Positions 42,401 to 50,203 of a stretch of DNA of 64,000 bases are shown piece after piece. The number at the start of each line of letters is the position of its first letter. The first letter of the stretch is position 1. The DNA is from Hyphomicrobiales bacterium (GTDB lineage: Bacteria; Pseudomonadota; Alphaproteobacteria; Rhizobiales; Beijerinckiaceae), in the NCBI GenBank assembly GCA_028290285.1, contig JAQGKD010000090.1:62001-126000 (forward strand). Reading direction: 5' to 3'. The position numbers and the translations under genes are program-made. Below the pieces are notes generated by a model. It was not told the origin of the DNA and did no database searches. It worked only from the letters and a program-made list of their open reading frames with translations.

Positions 42401-44573
42401 TTCTGCTGGCGTGACGGCGACCGTCACGGCGGTTAGCGTGCAGGTTGTTTCGGGTCTGGCGTTCTTCGACGGGTTCGACCAGTACGCTGATACGGCGGCG
42501 ATGGTGGCTGGTGGCTGGGTCGCCTATAACGGCCAAGGCACCCGCGCGCTCGTTGGCGGAAAACTCCGCTACACGGGCAACGGCACGGCGGCAGACGGCA
42601 TCCAGCGGAGCAATATCGCGGCGTTCCTGACACCGGGCCGCACCTACGTCATGTCGATTGATTACGCAGTCGTCTCCACGCCAACGACGACATCGTTCAA
42701 CTTCAACTTTTCCGGTAGCGGCTACTCAGTCTTGGACAACTCCAATGTAACGCCCTTGAGCACGGGGTCGGCAGGGACAAAGACTGTTCGCTTCACCGCG
42801 GGCGCGGTTATGAATCTCGCCATTCTCACGAACAGCGCCAACGACGTCATCGACTTCGACAACTTCAAAATCTGCCTGATGGCGAACGACCGTTCCGTTG
42901 CTGGCAACTCGCCCGTGGTCTACGGCAGCGTGACGCGCTCGGCTGTGGCGAGCGGCGCGGAAATGGTGGGGTATGGTGGGTTCAGTGGCGCGAACTTCCT
43001 TGAGGTGCCGTATAGCGCCGGACTCGACTTCGGCACTGGCGATTTCATGCTGGCAACGTGGTTCAACCAGCCGTCGAGTGCATTCGGAAATCTATTCACC
43101 TATGGGGCGGGTGCAACGGCTGGTTACTTCCTCGACACCACGGGCGCAACGGGCTTTCGTTTTGTTGCGAACGGCGTCAATCAGCCCATGACCGCGGCAT
43201 GGGCTGTCGGCGCTTGGAATCATGTCGTATTCGTTCGCGTCAATGGCGTCAGCCGTCTTTATCTAAACGGTGTTTTCGCAGTCGCTCTTGCGCGACCCGA
43301 AAACTACTCGGCAGTTGGTGCTGTCTTGCGGATTGCAAACTCGGCTAACACTACGACGGGAGGTGGCAACAGCTCGAACAATGGTTCCATCGCCCTGCCG
43401 CGTGTCGCCGCCTACGCCCCGACGCCCGATCAGATCCGCGCCATGTATGAGTTTGAGCGCGGACGTTTCCAAGCCAACGATAAGTGTCTGCTCGTGGGCT
43501 CGCCCAACGTGCAGGCGCTTGCCTACGACCAAGACACGGATCAACTGTCGGTGGCGACCGCTGTCGGGACGAACGTGTTCAAGGGGTTGCAGCGGATCGG
43601 CTATCAGCAGAGCACGACGGGCATTAACTTGTTCAAGTCGTTCTCGGATCTTGTCACCGGCTCGATGTGGACTTCCGACGCCAACGGCGGCACGGGACAG
43701 GTCGTGACAGCGCGATCAATCACCTTTGCCAACGCTACAGCAGCGCGTGTCTATCAGAGTGTTTCTGGGCAAAGCGGTATCAAAGATTACACACTGTCGG
43801 CCAAATTCACGGCGGCTGACGCTGGTAAAAAAGTACGCTTTGCCGTCTGGTCGAGCACGCTAAACGGTGTCTCAACCGGGCTCTCAGCAGACCTCACGAT
43901 TGCCAGCGATGGCACTGTCAAGTGCACATACCCCTCTGTGAATGGGCTCACTATCGCAGGGATTGTGAACGCCGCCGCTGGCACGAACCAGACGGTCACG
44001 TTCGCAGACAGCTACGGCATGTGCCTTGAGGTCGGCGCAGTCGCGACGTTCTCACCGGGTTTGTCCTACAACGACAACCACAAGTTCATCGCCGCGTCCG
44101 ATGGCATCACGACCATTGGCACGGCGGCGGGTGTGGATCTGTTCATGCCTGCCAAGGGCTTGCGCGAGGCCGTGACGAAGCGGCTCCCCATGCCGGTCTA
44201 TGATCCGACGTGGGGCGTTTATCAGGGCGTCACGACCGATGCCACCCCGACCGTAATTGCAGCGGTGCCCGTGCCGGAGGGAAAGTGCTTCCGGTTCCGC
44301 GCGACGGTTGCGGCGGCAATGTATGGCGGCACGGCGACGGAAAAGGCGGCCTACGACATTACCGGGATCGTCACGCGCGATCTTGCAGGCAATGCCGTCG
44401 TCGTCTCGACCACGGGCACGGTGAATGAGGTCACGTCAACGATGGACGCGATCTGCCAAGCCAATACGACGGCGCAAACGCTCGAAGTGAAGGCCACAGG
44501 CAAGGCAGCGACCCGGATCGCGTGGGGCGTTGAAGTCGAGTGGTACGATATCGGCCTGATGGGAGCGGCATGA
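39456..44573 (+). CDS. Giant tail fibre with coiled coil and LamG-like domain
   Basis: A 1705 aa protein. Residues 1-140: beta-rich attachment region. Residues ~145-490: coiled coil built of heptads (VQTGLDR, VQTGADR, VQTGSDR; DVVLTHA repeated). Residues ~880-1000 and ~1000-1140: two jelly-roll-like carbohydrate-binding regions (GSFGTGDLTGWTPTLTGTG; FFDGFDQYADTAAMVAGGW). Residues ~1177-1333: LamG/concanavalin-like (GLDFGTGDFMLATWFNQPSS, AWNHVVFVRVNGVSRLYLNG). The end is beta-rich. It probably reads host surface sugars. It ends in ATGA with the next gene. Confidence 0.82.
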   Translation: MATRLPAVIALSRHEDLRLEFALVDTTGAAVAVAAGAWQLAFGASLTIPATLKAGTTNVLQVVALVADLDKEIAVGFRADCDLQLVANGASSVFASVTILRGEVMQSVAGTGLRAISVTRSAGLTVSVDLSTVATAVAAYATQAGAARTAADADAVATAADRIAVHADKVASDINAATATTQAGIAAGHRAQTDADAVATAADRVQTAADRAATGADRTAVHSDKVSSDINAATATTQAGIATTQAGLAAANKTAADADAVATAADRVQTGLDRVQTGADRVQTGSDRTNTAALLASFRNVFLGAFASDGAAASFATTYAISLISGVMYENQTSGKFRIYSGSAWGDYDATAAASQTAAALSASNAATAKAAADADVVLTHADVVLTHADVVLTHADAASTAADRAAVSTDKGTTHADKLAADADLVITHADVVLTHADVVLTHADATQTALDRAATHADKLATDTNVTTAGNSATAAAGSLASVTTLQSSVSTLALQAQGYMGSAAASAANAQAVAQTNLNAAARAIALATDVTAVFVYDTTKDTDGGAWRKKVAHTSWMNETLNTATRGVRQDFPSKALIVCRGAISAAMTIYDLDDPTCPMWMVFASAQVGASWATSYFLATGNGTSAAEFTSISALNGMLYVGDGYSGGAFGVGGMRLADLIADRMSAYNSPGTAYQLITMNGGLSSRNSQMTCTNTTGGLASQIVNDVTATILPNTPLNPLRANLPNPTVAVATAGGVSVIRADGMVCNGSGTAAHNKVSFGKDNSLLVITGAMPQLWTHPSYLASGGGYAQLWNAAAFPQSSNSLAILTKEGFATNGSKGLTCVILNRFSLGNDVGAQISDKYNTGYMPAYTTKLALSESIADLSTLTGITYGAENVANGSFGTGDLTGWTPTLTGTGSATVSGGVATLTGGTGTAQLAQTLTGLVLGSRYRFRFTNGTAAISAAIGPVAAASFAAQANALEFTASATSQAITFAVSAGVTATVTAVSVQVVSGLAFFDGFDQYADTAAMVAGGWVAYNGQGTRALVGGKLRYTGNGTAADGIQRSNIAAFLTPGRTYVMSIDYAVVSTPTTTSFNFNFSGSGYSVLDNSNVTPLSTGSAGTKTVRFTAGAVMNLAILTNSANDVIDFDNFKICLMANDRSVAGNSPVVYGSVTRSAVASGAEMVGYGGFSGANFLEVPYSAGLDFGTGDFMLATWFNQPSSAFGNLFTYGAGATAGYFLDTTGATGFRFVANGVNQPMTAAWAVGAWNHVVFVRVNGVSRLYLNGVFAVALARPENYSAVGAVLRIANSANTTTGGGNSSNNGSIALPRVAAYAPTPDQIRAMYEFERGRFQANDKCLLVGSPNVQALAYDQDTDQLSVATAVGTNVFKGLQRIGYQQSTTGINLFKSFSDLVTGSMWTSDANGGTGQVVTARSITFANATAARVYQSVSGQSGIKDYTLSAKFTAADAGKKVRFAVWSSTLNGVSTGLSADLTIASDGTVKCTYPSVNGLTIAGIVNAAAGTNQTVTFADSYGMCLEVGAVATFSPGLSYNDNHKFIAASDGITTIGTAAGVDLFMPAKGLREAVTKRLPMPVYDPTWGVYQGVTTDATPTVIAAVPVPEGKCFRFRATVAAAMYGGTATEKAAYDITGIVTRDLAGNAVVVSTTGTVNEVTSTMDAICQANTTAQTLEVKATGKAATRIAWGVEVEWYDIGLMGAA
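40257..40790 (+). repeat. 21-bp tandem repeats encoding coiled-coil heptads
   Basis: Three sets of three 21-bp units: 40257-40319 (VQTG.DR), 40581-40643 and 40728-40790 (DVVLTHA type). The units differ at third codon positions but keep the protein repeat, so selection is on the heptads rather than on the DNA. Such arrays allow length change of the fibre shaft by slippage. Confidence 0.7.
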
Positions 44574-45334
44574 TGCTGGACGATTACACACGCACGGGCC
44601 TCGTCTACCGCTGGGCGCTCGTATCTGGCGAGCCGCGCTGCATCGAAGACGCCATTCCTGCCAGCGATCCGGGGGCACCGATTGCCCTCGGTCGCAATGG
44701 CGTGGTGCGGACACTCTGCGATTCGGCCGACGCTCTCGCATCGGCGCTCGCCGTCTCTGAGCCGACCAATGGCGAACCAGAGACGGTGAGCGTCTGGGAT
44801 GCCTCAGACGATCTGGACGAAAACGGCGCGTCGGTCATGGTCGAGACGCAGAGCCCGAATCCGGCCTTTGCCCTTGCGCCGCGGATGATCGACGTCACCG
44901 ATCCTGAAACCGGCGCGGTGACGAACGAAGCGAACCCGGCGTGGGAAGCTTGGGACGCGGCGCAACCCGTCATTGCCGGGGCTCCGGCGCTCGCGCGCGC
45001 GGTTCTCAGGCTTCGCGCGGCAACCGGGTTCGATGAGGATGACGCGGCGGTTACCTCGGCTCTGGACGCAGCTGCACCCGTGGCCATCCCGCAGGTCGTG
45101 CCGGTGCAGGTTGCCCTCTGGCAAGCTCGGGCCATCCTTGGCCAGCAGGGCATGTTGGAGGGGGCGGACGCGGCCGTTCAAGCCTCGGGCGATCCGCTTC
45201 TGCAAGCCGTCTGGCAATACGGCAACTTCATCACGCGCGCGTCGCCCGGCGTCGCGGCGCTCGGGGCGATTCTAAAAATCTCATCCGCGCAGATCGACGG
45301 ACTGTTCATCGCAGCTGACGCGCTGACGGCCTGA
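44570..45334 (+). CDS. Hypothetical protein following the giant fibre
   Basis: A 254 aa protein from the ATG in an ATGA overlap with the fibre stop (44570; a second ATG follows at 44573). The N-terminus reads DYTRTGLVYRWALVSGEPRC; the centre is acidic; the C-terminal half is helical (ARAVLRLRAATGFDEDDAAV, WQYGNFITRASPGVAALGAI). Unknown family. It is probably co-translated with the fibre, so a fibre chaperone or capping role is possible but unproven. Confidence 0.55.
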   Translation: MMLDDYTRTGLVYRWALVSGEPRCIEDAIPASDPGAPIALGRNGVVRTLCDSADALASALAVSEPTNGEPETVSVWDASDDLDENGASVMVETQSPNPAFALAPRMIDVTDPETGAVTNEANPAWEAWDAAQPVIAGAPALARAVLRLRAATGFDEDDAAVTSALDAAAPVAIPQVVPVQVALWQARAILGQQGMLEGADAAVQASGDPLLQAVWQYGNFITRASPGVAALGAILKISSAQIDGLFIAADALTA

Positions 45335-45492
45335 GCCTTCGATCTATCCAACCTGTGCCACCAAACCATAGGCGGGACGCGGTCACAGGTCCGCATCCCG
45401 CCCGACCCGAGGGTCAGGGTCACCGGAGCAGCTGGAGGCCAGCCCCGGCGAGTCTCAGAACAGACCACCCGATCAAAAAGATCCAACTCAGC

Positions 45493-45518
45493 AACCCGCC
45501 CTCGTGGCGGGTTTTTTT
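45493..45518 (+). terminator. Rho-independent terminator
   Basis: AACCCGCC and GGCGGGTT pair around CTCGT, followed by a run of seven T in total. This is a strong intrinsic terminator at the end of the tail operon. The lysis genes start directly after it. Confidence 0.85.
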
Positions 45519-45530
45519 ATGAGGCGAGCC

Positions 45531-46076
45531 ATGAGCTTCTACGCCGACGTCATCTGCAAAAGCCCGCTGTTCAAAACGACCCAGGTCGTGAAGGACCTAG
45601 CGATGCTTGAGCCATTCACACGGGCTGCAGTGCTCGCGATCATCAGGGACGCTGCGGCACTCGGGCACGACGTGCGGGTGTCAGAAACCTATCGTTCGTG
45701 CGAGCGGCAGGCGTACCTATACCGACGCGGCGCCACCAAGCTGAAAGCGGTCGGCTGCCACCATTACGGGATCGCCGCCGATCTCGGCATCTGGGACGGC
45801 GGCAAGTACGACCCCAACGGCGAGCACTATCGCATCCTGGTCCCGATCATCGAAAAGCACGGGCTCATCTCCGGCTGGGATTGGGGCGAGCCGAAAAAGC
45901 CGCACACCTTCCGTGACGCTGGCCATGTGCAGCGGGTCGCGATCGCACGTCAGCCAAAGCTTTTCGCCGGGGCCTGGTACCCCGATCCCAGCTACAGCGT
46001 GCTCGCTGATCTCGGGCGCGCTCCCGCCGTCATGGTCGCCTCGGCCGTGAAGTCCCCGCCCAAACGAGAGGTTTAA
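45531..46076 (+). CDS. M15 family peptidase (endolysin)
   Basis: A 181 aa protein, likely a zinc D,D- or L,D-peptidase that cuts cell-wall peptides at lysis. Start chosen at MSFYADVICKSP (45531), after GAGG. Typical M15 features: VSETYRSCERQAYLYRRGAT, HHYGIAADLGIWDGG (zinc His and Asp), and AGHVQRVAI (second zinc His). No signal peptide is visible, so release needs a holin. It opens the lysis gene group. Confidence 0.82.
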   Translation: MSFYADVICKSPLFKTTQVVKDLAMLEPFTRAAVLAIIRDAAALGHDVRVSETYRSCERQAYLYRRGATKLKAVGCHHYGIAADLGIWDGGKYDPNGEHYRILVPIIEKHGLISGWDWGEPKKPHTFRDAGHVQRVAIARQPKLFAGAWYPDPSYSVLADLGRAPAVMVASAVKSPPKREV

Positions 46077-46078
46077 GC

Positions 46079-46303
46079 ATGAAGCCGCTTTCCATCTTCG
46101 CCGCAATGTCGGCGCTCGCCGTCTCCGCCGGTCTCGCCGGGTGCAATAGCCCATCAACCAATGCGGGCGCCGGCCCGGTCCTGACCGGCGCGGCCGCCTA
46201 TACCGGCTGCCAGCAGACGCAAGGCCGAACTGATGGCGACAACGGTTGCGGGCCTGTTCAGCCGGAACCCGTGGTGGTCGTCGAGGACGACACCGCGCAG
46301 TGA
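46079..46303 (+). CDS. Small lipoprotein, 74 aa
   Basis: Signal peptide with lipobox: FAAMSALAVSAGLAGCNSPS, Cys at residue ~21. The mature part is short and acidic at its end (EPVVVVEDDTAQ), with CQQTQGRTDGDNGCG in the middle. It starts two bases after the endolysin stop. It could be an outer-membrane lysis or superinfection-related lipoprotein; Rz1-type function is possible but the mature part has no Pro-rich stretch. Confidence 0.62.
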   Translation: MKPLSIFAAMSALAVSAGLAGCNSPSTNAGAGPVLTGAAAYTGCQQTQGRTDGDNGCGPVQPEPVVVVEDDTAQ

Positions 46304-46369
46304 TTTTTTGAGGGATTGTCAACTGCGGCAATCCCGCTTTTTCGACCATCAAAAACGAGGGGTTCCCGT

Positions 46370-46759
46370 ATGTGCAAGTTTTTCGCACTTGGCCTGGTCG
46401 CGCTCTCTCTTGTCGGATGCGCATCGCTCGATGCGCAGATCACCAAGTTCAACACCGCCGTGAACAAATACGCGCCGATCATCGGCCGCGACATTCTGAT
46501 GATCGGCAACATCATCGTGACGGCGGAATGCTCGCCCGCGGTCGTTCCAGCGACCGCGCAGGCGATCTCGATCCTCAACATCGTCGCGCCAACGAGCAAC
46601 GCGGCGCAGACGGTCACCGCGATTTTGCAAACGAACGCTGACGTGACGCAGCGCATCTGCCCGCTGGTAGCGTCGATCAAGGCGACGGTGGGCGCGGTCA
46701 ACCAAATGCAGATGCCCTCGCAGGTCATCCCGGCAACGCCGGTCGCCGCGGCGCTCTGA
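46370..46759 (+). CDS. Phage lipoprotein, 129 aa
   Basis: Start chosen at MCKFFALGLVALSLVGCASL (46370), after GAGGGG. Clear lipobox LVGC with Cys ~17. The mature protein is helical (QITKFNTAVNKYAPIIGRDI) with two more Cys (ECSPAVV, RICPLVA). Found in other alphaproteobacterial prophages near the lysis genes (from memory). Function unknown; a role at the outer membrane is likely. Confidence 0.6.
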   Translation: MCKFFALGLVALSLVGCASLDAQITKFNTAVNKYAPIIGRDILMIGNIIVTAECSPAVVPATAQAISILNIVAPTSNAAQTVTAILQTNADVTQRICPLVASIKATVGAVNQMQMPSQVIPATPVAAAL

Positions 46760-46792
46760 GCCAACCAACCTTTTCTCCGGGAGCAACTACTC

Positions 46793-47389
46793 ATGACGCG
46801 CTTCATCATTCGCGCTGGCCTCGTGCTGGCGCTATTCGTCGTGGCCTTTGTCGGCCTCTCTCTCGTCGGTTTGCTCGAGCCCGCATTCGCGCAGGCCGTC
46901 GCGACCGTCACCACGCCGGGCGCGGCGACCGCGACCAACGTGCTCGTCCCGGCTGGCGATTGGATCACCTGGTCGCTGAACAACGTTCGCGACGTTCTCA
47001 CCACGACGCTTGTCGGCGTGTCGACGTGGGCTGTTGCCCGTTTCACACCTTCGCTTGTTGGTGTGTTTCAGGCGGCGCGGGTCGAGCAGCTGATCGGCCG
47101 CGCAGTCGACTTCGCGATTGCTTCCATCGAGGGCGCCACCCACGGCCAGGTGGTTACAATCCCCGTTGCGAACGCCGTCTTGCAGAAGGCGCTCGAAATG
47201 GCGGTGCAATCGGCCCCGAAACTGGCGAAGTCGATCGAGGACACCATCCGGCCCAAGATCATCGCGCGCATGGCGGCCGCCGGCATTGTCCCGGCGACAG
47301 CGTCCGTGGGCATGGTGCTGAGCACGGACGGGTCGCTCGCGAGCATCGTCGCGCCGGTCGTCGGGTTCGTACCCTCGCAGGCGCTGTAG
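46793..47389 (+). CDS. Exported or membrane phage protein, holin candidate
   Basis: A 198 aa protein. The N-terminus is a signal or membrane segment (RAGLVLALFVVAFVGLSLVG, then PAFAQAV, a plausible cleavage site); residues ~60-85 (VLTTTLVGVSTWAVARF) are weakly hydrophobic. The rest is helical (ALEMAVQSAPKLAKSIEDTI). Its location in the lysis group suggests a holin or periplasmic partner, but no known holin pattern is clear. Confidence 0.5.
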   Translation: MTRFIIRAGLVLALFVVAFVGLSLVGLLEPAFAQAVATVTTPGAATATNVLVPAGDWITWSLNNVRDVLTTTLVGVSTWAVARFTPSLVGVFQAARVEQLIGRAVDFAIASIEGATHGQVVTIPVANAVLQKALEMAVQSAPKLAKSIEDTIRPKIIARMAAAGIVPATASVGMVLSTDGSLASIVAPVVGFVPSQAL

Positions 47390-47392
47390 GCC

Positions 47393-47740
47393 ATGCCAGA
47401 CCCGACGCAGCCTGGCGACCGCGAGATCCCGTGGACAAACTTTCTGTGGCCGCTTCTCGGCGCGCTCGCGAAGAGCCTGTTCTCGGGCTGGCTCGCCAAA
47501 CGAGCGGCCGACGCGACCAGCGCGGCGCGTGATGTAACCAACCAAGATATCGGGGCAGCACATGCTGAGAATGAAACGCTTTCGACGATTGGCTCCGTTG
47601 AGGCGAGCCGGGCGGCTCTGCCTGTTCCTGCCGACGATCTCGCTCTCGCTCGCGAGTTGCGCGAGCGCGCCCAGGCCGTCCGCTATCCTCGCCCCGGCGC
47701 TGTCCCCAGCAAGCCAGACGGCAAGCCCAGCGCAAGCTGA
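47393..47740 (+). CDS. Hypothetical protein, candidate inner-membrane spanin
   Basis: A 115 aa protein. A hydrophobic helix lies at residues ~15-35 (TNFLWPLLGALAKSLFSGWL); the remainder is helical and charged (DDLALARELRERAQAVR). A second gene (47562-47921) starts inside it in another frame and has a lipobox. This nested layout is the Rz/Rz1 spanin architecture. The transmembrane helix is marginal, so confidence is moderate. Confidence 0.5.
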   Translation: MPDPTQPGDREIPWTNFLWPLLGALAKSLFSGWLAKRAADATSAARDVTNQDIGAAHAENETLSTIGSVEASRAALPVPADDLALARELRERAQAVRYPRPGAVPSKPDGKPSAS

Positions 47741-47921
47741 CACGGCGCGGCGCCTGCAACTGGCGCGCATCTGTCCCGCACCCGCCAGCGCCGACGACCT
47801 CGACGGGGCGGCTGATCTTGTGACCAGCTACCCGCGCTCGGCGCCGGTCGTGCGGCGGTTTAACCAGTTCGACAAGGAGACCCGCAATTGCCGGTCGCTG
47901 CCGGTTGGGGGTGGCGCATGA
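47562..47921 (+). CDS. Overlapping lipoprotein gene, candidate Rz1-like spanin
   Basis: A 119 aa reading in the +1 frame relative to the 115 aa gene, overlapping it by 179 bases. Basic N-terminus (MLRMKRFRRLAPLRRAG), hydrophobic core (RLCLFLPTISLSLASC) with lipobox LASC, Cys ~33, and a Pro/Ala-rich mature part (APRPSAILAPALSPASQTAS), as expected of Rz1. It then continues with a globular tail. The stop overlaps the next gene's ATG as ATGA. Known Rz1 genes are nested in or overlap Rz in this way. Confidence 0.55.
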   Translation: MLRMKRFRRLAPLRRAGRLCLFLPTISLSLASCASAPRPSAILAPALSPASQTASPAQADTARRLQLARICPAPASADDLDGAADLVTSYPRSAPVVRRFNQFDKETRNCRSLPVGGGA

Positions 47922-48388
47922 TCGTGCTGCGCATCGTGCGCGGCGTCACGACGCATTTCGTCGGACGTTGGCCAGAGTGGGTGCTGTCGGGCATCTTGTT
48001 TGCGATCGGGATGCGCCTGCTCGGCCCCGGCGAGACGTTCGCATCCGCTATCGGCTATCGTGTCATGGCGGCGTTCGCGACCGAGGAGCATTGGGGCTAT
48101 TTCCTCTGCACTATTGCCGGCGCCCGGCTGATCGCACTGACCGTCAACGGTACGTTTAAGCCGTTCGCACGCATCTCCCCGGTTATCCGGTGTCTGCTCG
48201 GTGTTCTCTCCGGCTTTGCGTGGTTCACGCTCGCCATGGGCCTTTACCTCGCAAACCCTGTCGGCATACCGGCCCCGATATGTGCGGGCATGCTTGTCGC
48301 TGACATGATCAATGCAATCCTTGCCGGCGGCGATGCAGGCGTCACGGAGAGGAAGTATCGCAATGAGCGAGCCGCCAAACGCGCTTGA
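47918..48388 (+). CDS. Polytopic membrane protein, holin candidate
   Basis: A 156 aa protein from ATG 47918 in an ATGA overlap. Likely membrane helices: WVLSGILFAIGMRLL, HWGYFLCTIAGARLIAL, CLLGVLSGFAWFTLAMGLYL and PAPICAGMLVADMINAILAG, so three to four spans. Size and position in the lysis group fit a class I-like holin or anti-holin. No family is recognised. Confidence 0.55.
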   Translation: MIVLRIVRGVTTHFVGRWPEWVLSGILFAIGMRLLGPGETFASAIGYRVMAAFATEEHWGYFLCTIAGARLIALTVNGTFKPFARISPVIRCLLGVLSGFAWFTLAMGLYLANPVGIPAPICAGMLVADMINAILAGGDAGVTERKYRNERAAKRA

Positions 48389-48785
48389 ACAGCTTCCTTT
48401 CGCCTGGCAGGCGGTAATTGCTGCCGGGCTGTTTTGCACTACCGCGGGCGGCGCGATCTACAAATTTGTGATGGCGTTTAAGGCCGATCAGCCAAAAGCG
48501 GAACACGTCATCATCGAGCGTGCCGAGATAGCGGATATGCACGCGTTTCGTGATCTTGCGAAGGACCTGCGGCCCGCGCTCGAGCGGCTCAACCGCATCG
48601 ACCAGGCGGTCATGCACATCGACGCCAACTCGACCAATCTGTCTTACCAACTCAGGGATGTCCTGAACCGCATGCAGAAGATGGAGGAGAAGGCGGAAAT
48701 GGCGAAGGAGGTCCGCGATGAGATCGCGCGGCGCCTTGAGCAGGAACGCCGCCGCAACCATCGCAGCGGGCGGGACAGCGATTGA
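48363..48785 (+). CDS. Single-span membrane protein with coiled coil
   Basis: A 140 aa protein from ATG 48363, overlapping the preceding gene. Membrane helix at residues ~15-38 (WQAVIAAGLFCTTAGGAIY), then a cytoplasmic or periplasmic coiled coil (LKD/LRPALERLNRIDQAV, MQKMEEKAEMAKEVRDEIAR) to the end. The shape resembles an inner-membrane spanin (Rz-like) or a phage membrane protein of unknown role. It is the last clear phage gene before the terminator. Confidence 0.58.
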   Translation: MSEPPNALEQLPFAWQAVIAAGLFCTTAGGAIYKFVMAFKADQPKAEHVIIERAEIADMHAFRDLAKDLRPALERLNRIDQAVMHIDANSTNLSYQLRDVLNRMQKMEEKAEMAKEVRDEIARRLEQERRRNHRSGRDSD

Positions 48786-48855
48786 CTTTCAAAGCTTGCG
48801 TCGGCCGCGGAACGGCTGGCGCGGGGCGGCACCTGCCGCGTTTCCTCCCTAGACT

Positions 48856-48897
48856 GGCCCCTGTCTCGCTGCGGCGGGGCAGGGGCCTTTTTGCGTT
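48856..48897 (+). terminator. Rho-independent terminator, end of phage genes
   Basis: GGCCCCTG (48856-48863) pairs with CAGGGGCC (48880-48887), followed by TTTTT. It ends the lysis gene group and probably marks the right end of the phage transcription unit. Confidence 0.82.
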
Positions 48898-48986
48898 TTA
48901 AGGGGTCGGAGTATGCCCGCGGATATGCTGCGCCCCATACCAAGGAACGCCTCGGAGACGGCTCGTCAGTGCCTCCTGAACTGGAG

Positions 48987-49238
48987 TCAAAGACAGGGGT
49001 CCACTTCCAAGACGATCATCGCGCCCGGGTCCTGTGTCTTGGCGGCACCGATGATGTCATCGCAATAAGCCAGCGCCTCTGGCATCGAGCGAAACGTAGA
49101 CCTATTCGCACACGTCTCGTCATCGAGGAACACGGTCACCTGAAATGAGGCGGCTAGCCCGCCGCGCTCGACCTTGATGAGCAGCCCAAACTCTCCGTAA
49201 GACGGAAGCAGCGGTATAAGGCGAGGATAAGCTTTCAA
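48987..49238 (-). CDS. Hypothetical protein, 83 aa, minus strand
   Basis: A small protein with an alpha/beta pattern (SYGEFGLLIKVERGGLAASF, TVFLDDETCANRSTF, PEALAYCDDIIGAAK, AMIVLEVDPCL). It begins the non-phage accessory zone. No family is recognised, but strand-helix alternation and low bias support a real gene. Confidence 0.5.
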   Translation of the reverse strand: MKAYPRLIPLLPSYGEFGLLIKVERGGLAASFQVTVFLDDETCANRSTFRSMPEALAYCDDIIGAAKTQDPGAMIVLEVDPCL

Positions 49239-49309
49239 GCTAGTTTCCCGCTCGTATAGGGCCGGCGGAATCCACCCTGCCAGCGGTCGCGTATGGCTCT
49301 CAGAGACGT

Positions 49310-49474
49310 TCAGGTGAGCGCATTAGAAACGTTCGTAAACTTAGCTGTCAAGCTTGTTCCGACGGAGGAGACAGCAGCAATGATTACCACCGCGATGAGG
49401 CCTGCAATCAGACCATATTCGATGGCAGTGGCGCCCGACTCGTTGGTGAAGAAATTAGAGATCAGTGAACGCAT
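49310..49474 (-). CDS. Flp family type IVb pilin
   Basis: A 54 aa prepilin; start chosen at MRSLISNFFTNESGATAIEY (49474), after AAAAGGACC. Signature GATAIEYGLIAGLIAVVIIA: cleavage by the prepilin peptidase after Gly, with Glu at +5 as in all Flp pilins. The protein forms bundled adhesive Tad pili. No tad/cpa genes are nearby in the window, so it is an orphan copy that would need assembly machinery elsewhere. Confidence 0.9.
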   Translation of the reverse strand: MRSLISNFFTNESGATAIEYGLIAGLIAVVIIAAVSSVGTSLTAKFTNVSNALT

Positions 49475-49902
49475 GCGCAGGTCCTTTTCGTTTAGACGCG
49501 CAGGAAGAACATGGACCCCTGGAACATTCCGTGAAGTCAACCCGGCGAGTTTGTCGCTCTTTTGAATCAAACATGCTGACCGGTCCGCCGACTTGGGCGG
49601 ACAGCAAGAAGCCCCAGCTGCGTTCTGAGACGGCTGAGGCTTCGAGTCTGCCGAGCTAGGAACCAAGCCGACTCACCGTATGCGACAACTGAGCTGCATT
49701 AAACAAAATATCGGCCTTGGCGCGGCACGCTGTACGAGGGTAGAGCAAGCCCCTTAGAAAACCTTGATCCCGCCCTAGTCTGAACAGTGAGCAGGACGTT
49801 TCCCGCCTGCCAATCCCCCCGCCTCGCTGCTTGCGCGCCCGCGTAAAGCGGCTAAGCTCAGCCTAGGAACAAGCCAAGCCATGGCGACCGCTGGAGGGAA
49901 TG
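49475..49902 (+). other. 430-base stretch without a clear gene
   Basis: Between the Flp pilin start and the gene at 49903. The first part holds the pilin promoter region on the minus strand. I find no protein-like frame, no clear hairpin and no repeat here. A GGAGGG at 49893-49898 belongs to the next gene. Confidence 0.5.
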
Positions 49903-50169
49903 ATGCCCGAGAACATCGTCGCAGCCGCACCTGAACAGTCACTGCGTCCGCTTACCCAACTGCTGGTCGGTTCATTGGAAGTCGCTTTTGAGGAGGTTGC
50001 TGCGTTGCGCAATCATGAAAACGGTCCGTGGGTCTATGACTTCGAAGAGCGCATAATCGCCAGCACTGTCGGCCTCGGCGGGAAGGGTGGGGACGACGCG
50101 AATGCTGTTCAGGTTGGGATCTCAGCTCTTCGGGCGTGCTTCCGGCATTTGCGGTCGCAGCTTCGATAG
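49903..50169 (+). CDS. Hypothetical protein, 88 aa
   Basis: Start at ATG 49903 (a second ATG directly before at 49900) following GGAGGG. Helical small protein (SLRPLTQLLVGSLEVAFEEV, ANAVQVGISALRACFRHLRS). No known domain. It is on the plus strand, opposite to the pilin. Confidence 0.5.
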   Translation: MPENIVAAAPEQSLRPLTQLLVGSLEVAFEEVAALRNHENGPWVYDFEERIIASTVGLGGKGGDDANAVQVGISALRACFRHLRSQLR

Positions 50170-50203
50170 TGCGAACGCGCCCCTTCCTGAATTGGAGTAG
50201 CCG

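Noticed and set aside
1..48900. Whole region as a Mu-type transposable prophage
   Set aside because: Tail genes are Mu-like, but there is no transposase A/B pair and the integrase is a tyrosine recombinase.
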